Source: Glandiceps talaboti
Taxonomy: Eukaryota; Hemichordata; Enteropneusta; Spengelidae
Direction of reading: 5' to 3'
Assembly: GCF_964340395.1 (NCBI RefSeq)
Contig: NC_135571.1
Span: 2,837,611 to 2,901,610, forward strand
DNA length: 64,000 nt
Shown: piece after piece, positions 56,536 through 64,000 of the stretch
Layout of the letters: every line of letters begins with the position of its first letter
Numbering within the stretch: position 1 is the first letter of the stretch
Program-made: the position numbers and the translations under genes
Notes under the pieces: generated by a model
Told to the model about the DNA's origin: nothing
Database searches by the model: none
Seen by the model: the letters and a program-made list of their open reading frames with translations, nothing else

Positions 56536-56537
56536 CC
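56353..56537. repeat. CGTC - TGTC - TATG - TCTG - CGTC - TCTG compound array
   Basis: CCGT 56353-56378, a short TGTC part, TATG 56399-56468, TCTG to about 56511, TCCG to about 56524, then TCTG. The order is nearly mirror-symmetric around the TATG core. Confidence 0.95.
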
Positions 56538-57778
56538 TATCTCCACTTTCTCGCCTTTCAACAAGAAAAATACATGTAAGTAAGCCTAGCATAGATATTA
56601 ACTTAGTAATTGGCCTGGAGATAATGTTTCTACCAAATCAACTTTATTTGAAGTAGTGTCAATACGTGACTGGGTAGATATTTTCAAACCAGAGAAGAAG
56701 GAAACAATTTTCAAACTCTTCACGACGATCGATGGGTAATTAGATTAATGTCTATTTTGTACACCTTTTAGCCAAAAAAGCACTTTCAAGTAGAAATAAT
56801 CGAACGCTTCTGGGGGAGTCATTTTGTTTTGAATGTCAGTTGATAGTCGTCATTTTTTCCGTCTTTGTGGGAAATGTCGGTTAGATCAGAAGAAATGTAA
56901 TTACTAAGATGATTACTAGAGATAATACACAGGGTTTTTAAAAAGCAACCGGTGAGTTGAGTGTTAGTTGGTGTTCATCCTCGTTCCCGGACCCATTATT
57001 CCTATAGTTATAAGAACCACACCATTATATTTCTAACTGTATAATTCATCCGCAGTGCGCCTTCAATCACAGGAAATAATTTGGAATCGGTAACTCAGCA
57101 CAATGGTGAATACATCTACGAATAAAACTACTTTCGTGAGAAATAAATGCGTGTAATTATGCAAATGAACAATATATTCGCTTGCAATAAGTTGCTTCTC
57201 ACTAAAAATTATAAATGTGTTGGTTGTGGAAAGGTTACTTGGTGTTTGTTTTCAAATGTTATTTTTTCATCTTGTTATTGTTTTTATTTACATTTATGAT
57301 ATTGTTTATGTTATGTTTCAATACAGTCTCCTCATACTTCCCAGATATAGTGACGTCAAAGTGTATTTTTCAATCTACATACAATACGTATCGTAGTAAT
57401 GTATTTCTTCGTGACTGCATATTGCCCTCCTTTTTTCCTTTCTTTTAGATGTTCTTATGTAAATGTACGAGTTCATTCAAGACCATACCTTCCCTAGGAA
57501 ACGACCATTACCCGATAAAATGGCAATTTCTCTTGATTTAACGACTGGGATATGTGAGCAAAAAATGTGACCTTAATGTTAATAGTGGTTTGAGGTGTGA
57601 TTCAACATACAAACAAATCCTATAATAATTCGGTTATTGTAACAGAAACACATCATCGCGAGTCCCTGGGTTGTATTTGGGTCATAACATACAGTACATT
57701 TCATGTAAGTCTTCACTGTTCTGTTTGATAAAACCATACAGAAACCAGTACAAAACTGCACATGCTACACTGTGAGAT

Positions 57779-57930
57779 AACAATATTTCAATTTCTTGCT
57801 ACATTTTGTCTAAATGAAATGAACTATTTAAATGTACTGTAACTAGATGCAGACAGACTGGCGCCAAGGTTTCAATGTCTGCATTTGGTACCTACATGGT
57901 GGCATGTTAGTTTAGGCAAAATGTTGCAAA
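57779..57930. mobile_element. MITE-C copy 2
   Basis: It shares CAATTTCTTGCTACA, AACTAGATGCAGAC, GGCGCCAA, ATGTCTGCAT and ATGGTGGCA in the same order with the copy at 2477-2649. Its own arms (CTACATTTTGTCTAAAT and the inverse of TTTAGGCAAAATGTTG) are imperfect inverted repeats. Similarity starts upstream, near 57719. Confidence 0.55.
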
Positions 57931-57977
57931 AACCTTCATACATTCAATCTTGGTATCTTAAAGTGTAGCATGTGGAG

Positions 57978-58038
57978 TTTCTTTTTCTTTTTCTTTTTTT
58001 TTTTTTCTTTTTTTTTTTTTTGGGGGGGGGGGGGGGGG
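57978..58038. repeat. T-rich tract joined to poly(G)
   Basis: CTTTTT units and T runs to 58021, then 17 G, then TTGCTGC. Confidence 0.95.
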
Positions 58039-58329
58039 TTGCTGCATGGTTTTACCAAACACAGCCAATGAACGCTGACATGACATGGGTTATATAATGC
58101 ATACATTAAGCGTTCTGGAAGGTCATGTTTCTTCAAGTTTGAGAAGTTTACTTTTGTTTGAACTTAATCACGGATGACTTTTGTGGCTTTAAAACGAGAT
58201 ATAAGTTTAAAGTGTGCAAATAAAAGCACACAATGAAATGAGCTAAACTTAACGTGTTCGCAACCATCGTTATTTGAAAGAATCGTACACAGTTTGCAGT
58301 GCAACCAAGAGACGGTGACAAGTGAACAA

Positions 58330-58330
58330 G

Positions 58331-58381
<51 letters not shown>
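58330..58381. repeat. (TTG)n
   Basis: About 17 pure TTG units. It would encode poly-Gln on the minus strand, but no gene context supports that. Confidence 0.95.
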
Positions 58382-59254
58382 TACATCGCGAATTTTTTTC
58401 GTTTCATGACTCCTGAGCATAATCAAAATGTTCAGTAGACAATTTGAACTTAACCAGAATCTGTTTCTCGAGAGAGGGCGCTCGAACTGACGAACATATT
58501 TGCTTACCAAATGACCAGCACTGAACTAAGCATGAACCGGCGCGATGCTAAATAATGGTGGGTTTTTTTTATGAAAGTCTTCTGGCTGTAAAGTGGGTAT
58601 GTTTATTGTGTGTTTTTCTGAATCATTAAAGTGGCACATGCATTATTCAAGCGAAACATAACACCTTATCGAGGCATATGGCTTTTGTAATCAATAGTAA
58701 CATTACAATTTGACAAGTGTCTTGAGCATTGTTAGAACTGCTGTTCATTCCATAGTAGAGTGTTCCTGTACATTTGTGATACGTATAATAAATTACGTCA
58801 TTGGATCATTTGTAAGTTATATCCTAATACCAGGTTTGAGTTCATTCAATTGTAAGTGATGGTTAAGTATACATACGTAGGTAAAATACTGGCAATACCT
58901 TTTAATATGCAGGCGGGAATAACATATACACTCAGTTTGTATCCCTTTAGGCGAGGTCACACTCAGTTAGTTGTTTTGTCATATATCTGTCCTCATTTTC
59001 ACGTGTGTTAAGTTGTGTAATTTTCATTCCACAGGACATAACATTCGTTTAACTATAAAAAGTACAGAGAATATAAAAACCAAATGTATAATCCTGAATA
59101 TTATAGACTTATTTGAGTTAAGGTTAGGTACGCCGAATTCCGTCGCGCATACGTTTGTGCGCAATAAAACCCCCTAGACTGACAAAAATATACGTGTGCG
59201 TCGGCCATTTTTTAGTTCTGCAGACGATCGATCGATGGTACCAAATTGTCTAAG

Positions 59255-59722
59255 ATGTTAAAATCCGGTAGTGGCAAATTTTTGAAACGGACTGAATTGT
59301 CACGTTGTCTAAAGGTAATAGAAGCAACAGTGAAAAGGTGGCGTGTACAATCAGTAAATGGGGAATATCCAAACCGTCCGTTGGACTCGATTGCAAGTTC
59401 AACTATTAATGATGTTACGAATGCTGATAGTAAAGAGACGAGCAGACAACAACGACACCAAGGATGTCCCTTGGAATGAAGGTGTAAGAGTCGTCAATCT
59501 TGGAGTACTTGCTCGAGAGTTAGATTCGTGTGAAGTATGTCTTAACCACCTCCGTCTCATCAAGTGTACTGGCGAAACTGAGTACGGGGGAGGCAGTGTT
59601 TTACATGTTGAATGTGACAACTGCGGTGCCAGAAATAACGTGTACACAAACAAAACCCATCGAAATGACGGACAGAAGCGTGGAATGGCAGCCTTCGATA
59701 GTCAACACTAAAATAGCAACAG
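59255..59722 (+). CDS. MULE-like transposase exon 1 (N-terminus and zinc-ribbon block), frame-disrupted
   Basis: The first ATG in the frame is at 59255 and gives a basic start, MLKSGSGKFLKRTELSR. An upstream ATG at 59235 stops within nine codons, so 59255 is preferred. This frame ends at TGA 59477-59479. The conserved part, PWNEGVRVVNLGVL followed by CEVC and CDNC pairs, is in another frame from about 59454, so a shift lies roughly at 59400-59471. A second shift is at A59700, between AAFD and VNTKIAT. The exon ends at 59722 before gtatgtg, leaving one base of a split Gly codon. The Cys pairs suggest zinc binding (inference). A GCCATTTTT motif like a YY1 site lies about 50 bases upstream, at 59203-59211, but no transcription start can be proved. 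Confidence 0.65.
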
Positions 59723-60159
59723 GTATGTGACATCGTTGATTTTGATGAAAATAAGATGTAACTACAATCGTTGTAATGGTGCATATGTATGCCATGGAGA
59801 TCTGACCTCTATTTTCGGGTAAATACTAGTTACAGATTAGGAAATGAATCACATTCTTTCCACCTACATGTACTGTCTAATGCTATTATTTTGGTTACTA
59901 TTTCACATACTTGTATCTAGTTATCTCTCTGACTAATTGGGACTATGTTGATATATTTCTTTTATAAATGCTTGGAATATCTGTAAATATATAATAATAT
60001 AACCCTTTGTGATTTAAATATAGATTTCCATTTACAAAATCATACCGTTTCAGTTTGATACATGATCAAATTTAAAAATAAAGTTCATTTTAGTGAAGTA
60101 ACTACTTGTTCTCAAGTGTATATATAGATTGTAAGTATTCTCCTTTTTATCACCCCAAG

Positions 60160-60346
60160 GTATGATCAATGCAGGTATTGGTGAAACACATGTCAATACC
60201 AATTTTTCTTTGATGTCGCTACCAACAATGCACAACCGAACACTGAAACGTAAAAAGAAATTAGCTGGGGAAGCTATTACCCATGTAGCAAAATCATCCT
60301 GCCAGCAAGCTCTTAGAGATGAAGTGATGTCCTCAAAGAAACCAAG
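60160..60346 (+). CDS. MULE-like transposase exon 2
   Basis: The acceptor cccaag precedes 60160 and the donor gtatgt follows 60346. With the single base carried from exon 1, the reading is GMINAGIGETHVNT, then LKRKKKLAGEAI and VAKSSCQQAL. The segment corresponds to the conserved GxIHxGxGETHxN block of the Mutator-like domain, as I recall the family. It is open throughout and ends with two bases of a split Arg codon that exon 3 completes. The unspliced frame continues to a stop at 60404, but the donor and the exact phase match to exon 3 argue for splicing here. Confidence 0.75.
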
Positions 60347-60718
60347 GTATGTTATTGAAATGTCACAAAAACAAACACATACACACATGAACCAACCAAA
60401 CTGATCAAGCTGTTAGACATACAATGTAGCAGTAAAAAAATACTTCATAGTTCATATCATAAATGAGCAATTAAGTAATAGAAAGTTCACTTTTTTAGAA
60501 TTACTGTAATCATCGTTTCAATTGTCACAGTGAGCCTTATTGTCAAAGTACAATGTATAATACAATTGTATAAATACACGTATGATATCAGTAGGTTTAA
60601 ACTGTTCTCAGATATTGAATACAGTGGAGTCGATTATGGCTAGAAATAAAGTAAAACATTTTGCCCACTTATTTGCTTGGTTGTAATATGTCACCATATT
60701 TACTTCTCTCTTTCTTAG

Positions 60719-60786
60719 GATTGATGTATCACATGATGGGGGATGGCAAAAAAGAGGCAGTGGACGAGATTATAAAAGTTTATCCG
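60719..60786 (+). CDS. MULE-like transposase exon 3 (putative first catalytic Asp)
   Basis: This 68-base exon lies between a pyrimidine-rich acceptor (tctctctttcttag) and the donor gtgagt. Joined to exon 2 it reads KKPRIDVSHDGGWQKRGS and then RDYKSLSG. The DGGWQKRG block is a hallmark of this transposase family in my recollection, and its Asp may be the first of the catalytic acidic residues (inference). The exon is too short to be found as an ORF. It is supported by its two splice sites and by phase agreement on both sides. The intron after it is 2,132 bases long, of which the hAT insertion and its duplicated target make up 1,877. Confidence 0.75.
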
Positions 60787-60833
60787 GTGAGTACATTTTG
60801 TATTTCATATGTGCATGTACATTTAGATTAGAA

Positions 60834-60853
60834 ATGTACCAGGGCTCGAAATA
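60834..60853. repeat. hAT left end: target duplication ATGTAC plus 14-bp TIR
   Basis: ATGTAC at 60834-60839 is followed by CAGGGCTCGAAATA at 60840-60853. The TIR matches the reverse complement of the right end without mismatch. Confidence 0.88.
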
Positions 60854-60878
60854 TAATTTTTTTTCCATGTGCACGGTG

Positions 60879-60907
60879 TGCACCTTCACTTTGAAATTTA
60901 CCTGCAC
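60879..60907. repeat. hAT subterminal direct repeat, left copy
   Basis: This 29-bp stretch, starting TGCACCTT and ending CTGCAC, matches 62628-62656 at 24 of 29 positions in the same orientation. It and its flanks carry GTGCAC-like words. Possible transposase binding sites (inference). Confidence 0.65.
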
Positions 60908-60929
60908 ACAATGTGCACACTATATCCAT

Positions 60930-61136
60930 TATGTATGGAAGTTCATCATCATTATCATCCCAGGCTGTCTCCTGTAGTTGTGGTCTAGGTCCATATGGCC
61001 TTGTTTTAGGTCGTCTGGATTTACCATCGTTTAACCACAGTACAATTGCATTGTCTGGATCAAATGTCTCTGTGGTGTCATTACTTGAAGAATATTGACT
61101 GTCATCAATGATGTTAGAGTTTCTGGTTTTAGACAA
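60930..61136 (-). pseudogene. hAT transposase C-terminal remnant
   Basis: On the minus strand one frame reads CLKPETLTSLMTV and another continues TETFDPDNAIVLWLNDGK and then RRPKTRPYGPRPQ. A further 1-base shift therefore separates them near 61080-61100. The pattern (a Leu-Met segment, FDPDxAIxLW, then an RRP tail) resembles the C-terminal end of ZNF862-like hAT transposases, after the dimerisation region. It is separated from the N-terminal part by only about 230 bases, although the family's central RNase-H-fold and insertion domains would need well over 1 kb. The centre has therefore been deleted. Residues after about 60930 run into the subterminal repeat and are probably not coding. Confidence 0.6.
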
Positions 61137-61172
61137 TTTCTCCAGTCATTCTCAGTGTTTTTGCTAAGGTTT

Positions 61173-61284
61173 GGGAACCCCGGTAACAGAAAGGGGGAAA
61201 GAGGTAAAACTGGTAGTGCTTCCCATGCAATGTATCTTAGTTTAGGTGGGGAACCCCGGTAAAATGATGTGGGAACCCCGGTAA
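61173..61284. repeat. Three copies of GGGAACCCCGGTAA inside the hAT element
   Basis: Exact copies lie at 61173-61186, 61249-61262 and 61271-61284, all in the same direction, at the place where the transposase centre is missing. Origin unknown. They may be a filler from another element captured at the deletion. Confidence 0.8.
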
Positions 61285-61369
61285 TTTTTACCTACTTACC
61301 GCCCTTAAATAAAACACTGATTCTTAATGGCTGACATAAGGGAAAACCCCTTTCACATAGCTGAGCATC

Positions 61370-62245
61370 AGCTTTAATAAGTGGTTTGAATGTGACAAAC
61401 TTATATGTAGGTCTTCCATTCTTGATGTAAATTTTAACATATACTATCTCTTCATCAGTAACACTAGTGTCAGTATTTCCATCTGACAATATGGCAAAAA
61501 ACTCAGAATCATTTATTTCTTTTACTAGTTCTAACCGTTTACTTTCGTAAATGTAATCGATGAAACACCTTGCCTGCTTATCACTTATATAAGTTTCTGT
61601 GACGGGTACTTTATTAATGGCTGCTAACAACTGAATTTGTCCGGGGAAATCGGTGAATGGACGACCAGCTTTCGCCAAGTAGAATGCAATACGAAACAAA
61701 ACTCTCATCTGCTCAATTTCTGTTCTCTCCATGCGGATTATACATCGTTTAATCGGTCGATCATTTGGTGTACTTGCCATTGCTTGCTTCGAAGCGGTAG
61801 CTTGTACAATGTACATGGTTATCCGTTATTTCATGACTTGTTATTATGTGCAAACGAAACGATCTGCAGCCAGGACTACAAAACTTGTTTGGCTTCGTAC
61901 TTATATCAAACTGTTGACAAACGCTGCAAAACATACATTTTTTTTCTTCATCTAAAACTAGCCATGGTTTATCTTTTTGCCAAGATTTTTGAAACCGATA
62001 GACCTTTTTTTCTTTAGTGGTCGTTGTCCAGTGTCATCATTTATTTTATCACTCACGTTACCACTTTCTTGCGATGTCGACGGCAAGTTCACATCCGTTG
62101 GGACGGCTGTACTCATCATAGAAATCACTTCATTATTACTACTAGTACCCGTACTTGAACCGCCTTTTTCGGGACACTTCCTCAATCGAATTTCGTCAGA
62201 TGATCGCTTGATGCCAAGGTCGAGAAGGGTCCGCTGTTTTGACAT
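61370..62245 (-). pseudogene. hAT transposase N-terminal part (zinc finger and start of transposase core), frameshifted
   Basis: Read on the minus strand, ATG at 62245-62243 starts MSKQRTLLDLGIK, followed by a Ser/Thr-rich linker and a basic KKKR stretch. After a 1-base shift at the T-run 61986-61990, the next frame gives PWLVLDEEKKCMFCSVC and then SFRLHIITSHEITDNH, a CxxC...HxnH zinc finger of the BED/TTF kind. A second shift near 61780-61790 returns to the first frame with MASTPNDRPIKRC, RIAFYLAKAGRPFTDFP and ILSDGNTDTSVTDEEIVYVK. These blocks resemble the hAT-derived ZNF862/C17orf113-like proteins. Similarity fades near 61370, where the internal deletion seems to start; the frame itself runs on to 61292. 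The gene would have supplied the transposase, but it cannot encode one now. Confidence 0.7.
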
Positions 62246-62627
62246 TGTTTTGACATTTCCAAAAATAAACACATTTACATGTGACCGTTTAACATATTTT
62301 TGACAAAAGAACACGAAGTGAACGTAATTAGCCGATCGCTAGATCGTGGGGGTCCTATCAGTGATTGATCAAGTATGTGTAATGTATACCATATACGCAC
62401 GAGTCGAAAATATCTTGCATTTTACGTTATTTCAAGTCTCGAGAGGTAATGAGGTTTCATGCATTTACGACAAGGCGATCGATCGACCGATATCGATATA
62501 ATCATTTTATTACATGTGTACTATCAAAATCCAAAGTTTGTTCATCTAAAGCACTTATTTAGAGATATTTGTTGTCAATCTGAAGAAATGTATGAGGTTG
62601 TTTCCACAATAGCCAACATGCACGTCA

Positions 62628-62656
62628 TGCACCTTTGTTTTGAAATCTAGCTGCAC
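62628..62656. repeat. hAT subterminal direct repeat, right copy
   Basis: Partner of 60879-60907: 24 of 29 identical without gaps, in the same orientation although the element ends are inverted. Confidence 0.65.
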
Positions 62657-62696
62657 TGGGCAAAATTAACGTGCATAGTAGCACGGTGCACCCGGG

Positions 62697-62716
62697 TATT
62701 TCGAGCCCTGATGTAC
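62697..62716. repeat. hAT right end: 14-bp TIR plus target duplication ATGTAC
   Basis: TATTTCGAGCCCTG at 62697-62710 is the exact inverse of the left terminus and is followed by ATGTAC at 62711-62716. Confidence 0.88.
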
Positions 62717-62918
62717 AAAATAATATGTCAGTCAATTGTATCTTTCAATTGGACAAATACTTTGCTATTGTTAGGATGAGTTTACTCTCATAAAGGATAC
62801 AAAATCTGGCTGCATGGGACATTAAATTATCTTCGTCATAAAACCAACTTTATTTGCAACACTGCTACCAATACTTACCTTCCAAAATCATTGTACATGT
62901 GTTTATGTATCTCTAAAG

Positions 62919-63769
62919 GTCATGGAACACTCTTAGGCAGGGAAACAGGCAAAGTGTTAGTGTATAGCACAAGGTGTAAGTGATGTAGAGTTTGTGAGTC
63001 AGCAAGGGATGGAGAGAAAGTCAGACAGCATAATTGTCATAGAAACTGGTCAGGAAGTGCGAAGGCAAGGGAAGCTAGTATAGCTGTTGAAACTGTTGAA
63101 GAAGTAGAAGAAGTAGTGAAAATAGACAGTGTAACAATGGATGATGACTACACTACAATAGCTAAATTGCATGCTGAAGTCAGGCCAGATATAGAGAAAA
63201 ATAAAGACAATAATCATACCAAGAAGGGATTTGCTAACAAACTCTATAAACTGAAAGAACAAAAAGGATATTGTCAGTTGTCAACAAAAGTCATTAACTA
63301 CCTACAGAAATGTTTTAACTATGCTGTGACTCAAAATCATGGGTTGAAAAAGAATCTCCAGGCAATAATGCCTCATTCCTTTGGAGACAACATGAAGTGT
63401 GATAGGAAATGGTGTAGATATCTAACAGATCCAAATAGCTACAAACATAAAGGTCTTCCATATGGTAAGGATTTGAGTGGTAGTGACCTCAGAGAAGACC
63501 TAGAGAAAGTCATGAATACCTACTTAGCCACCGCAAAGGAACTAGCTAGGATAGGGTCATCCCAAGGGAATGAAAGTATGAATATGGTCATTGCGTCAAA
63601 GGCACCAAAGGCAAAGCACTACAGTGGTTCTACCAGCTTCAACTACCGGGTTGCTGCTGCTGTGGCACAGAAGAACTTAGGGCATACATATGTTAGTCAG
63701 GTTTGTAATGTCAGTCAGGGTTGTAGCAGCATCATTATACAGGATATCAAAAAAGGCTTTTACCTTTGA
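62919..63769 (+). CDS. MULE-like transposase exon 4 (core domain) with an in-frame TGA
   Basis: The acceptor ctaaag precedes 62919. The reading continues as HGTLLGRETGKVL, then VYSTRCK, and meets TGA at 62981-62983. Directly after it the same frame continues with CRVCESARDGEKVRQHNC, so the stop interrupts a Cys-rich conserved stretch. The frame is then open to TGA 63767-63769. It includes DDDYTTIAKLHAEV, FGDNMKCDRKWC (63380-63415), GSSQGNES (63554-63577) and the YRVAAAVAQKNLG block. The last residues after about 63700 look less like the family. A possible donor, CAG before GTTTGT at 63701, could lead to another exon beyond the window. The protein is therefore probably incomplete at its C-terminus here. 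Confidence 0.75.
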
Positions 63770-64000
63770 GGTATCAAGTCTAGATAAAGTTGATTATTAT
63801 TGTTATTATGATGATCAACATGACCAAAGTTCATATTCATTTTATGGTATAGCTCTTTACATCTAATCTATTCTCAGTTAAACAATCTTTTTCCATATTC
63901 CTATAAATACTTGTACAGTAGGGGGGGGGGGGGGTTATGACATCGCAACATATATTGCATACACTGTATTGATAAATCCATTTTCCAGAATCGATGGTAT

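Larger units (their letters stand above)
55201..59254. other. No gene seen upstream of the MULE-like gene
   Basis: Contains the 56.4-kb compound array, MITE-C copy 2, a T/G tract and (TTG)n. The 5' end and promoter of the downstream gene cannot be placed. Confidence 0.65.
60840..62710 (-). mobile_element. hAT-type DNA transposon, internally deleted, nested in the MULE-like gene intron
   Basis: Both ends carry the same 14-bp terminal inverted repeat, CAGGGCTCGAAATA, at 60840-60853 and, reversed, at 62697-62710. They are flanked directly by ATGTAC on both sides (60834-60839 and 62711-62716), a 6-bp target-site duplication. The CAGGG terminus and the coding content identify the hAT superfamily. 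Eight-bp duplications are usual for hAT, although lineages with 5 or 6 bp are known. At 1,871 bp the element is shorter than a full hAT and has lost the middle of its transposase. Both subterminal regions are rich in GTGCAC-like words. It lies wholly within intron 3 of the plus-strand gene, in opposite orientation, and leaves both splice sites intact. Confidence 0.85.
59255..63769 (+). pseudogene. Mutator-like (MULE) transposase gene, four exons, disrupted
   Basis: Four exons join through GT-AG introns with phases 1, 2 and 1: 59255-59722, 60160-60346, 60719-60786 and 62919-63769. The joined reading gives an N-terminal basic segment, a Cys-rich zinc-ribbon-like block (CEVC, then CDNC), a GMINAGIGETH block, a DGGWQKRG block with an Asp that may be catalytic, and a C-terminal block with FGDNMKCDRKWC, GSSQGNES and APKAKHYSGS. 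From memory of the family, this order matches the Mutator-like transposase domain proteins found in many copies in invertebrates, often next to a YqaJ-type nuclease domain. No such domain is visible before the window ends. The gene is not intact: exon 1 changes frame twice and exon 4 has a TGA at 62981-62983. Either the copy is decaying or the assembly has indel errors. Intron 3 carries an antisense hAT element. The family assignment is strong; activity is unlikely as read. Confidence 0.75.

Noticed and set aside
58148-58510. Minus-strand ORF with poly-Gln
   Set aside because: The Gln run is the (TTG)n repeat and the flanking residues match nothing known.
60162-60404. Exon 2 read through its donor to 60404
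   Set aside because: The gtatgt donor at 60347 and the exact phase match to exon 3 favour splicing, and the residues after the donor do not resemble the family.

Overview
The window is AT-rich DNA from a eukaryote, almost certainly an animal. It has spliced coding exons with GT-AG introns, dozens of long microsatellites (CATA, CAGA, TAGA, CA, GA, AT and several trinucleotide and pentanucleotide classes) and several small inverted-repeat transposons. No bacterial operon, ribosome binding site, rRNA, tRNA or CRISPR array was seen. The MULE-like and hAT-like coding fragments resemble families that I know to be common in aquatic invertebrates such as molluscs, lancelets, brachiopods and cnidarians. 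A marine invertebrate host is my inference, and I cannot name the species.

Positions 1 to about 59,200 hold no gene I can support. Open reading frames there are short and most are translations of microsatellites. This part contains simple repeats, several diverged tandem arrays (for example 3,718-3,925, 18,005-18,286, 33,684-34,060 and 38,799-39,254) and MITE-like inverted repeats (5,187-5,409; 8,481-8,601; 25,048-25,205; 49,122-49,686). Two dispersed repeat families have two copies each (1,228-1,413 with 2,649-2,842; about 2,477-2,649 with about 57,779-57,930). At 49 kb one small transposon sits inside another, and the 25 kb copy shows the empty target site. Two weak unidentified ORFs lie at 42.1 and 43.9 kb.

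The only recognisable protein coding is at 59,255-63,769. A plus-strand gene for a Mutator-like (MULE) transposase can be traced through four exons with good splice junctions and matching phases. It carries two frame disruptions in exon 1 and an in-frame TGA in exon 4, so it is either a decaying copy or is affected by indel errors in the assembly. Its third intron contains a 1.87-kb minus-strand hAT-type element (60,840-62,710). That element has 14-bp terminal inverted repeats starting CAGGG, a 6-bp target duplication ATGTAC, and a frameshifted, centrally deleted transposase gene related to the ZNF862/hAT group.

The general picture is a gene-poor accessory region shaped by DNA transposons and by microsatellite birth and re-expansion. 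Nothing shows that the genes work together; the hAT element is simply a passenger in the MULE-like gene's intron.
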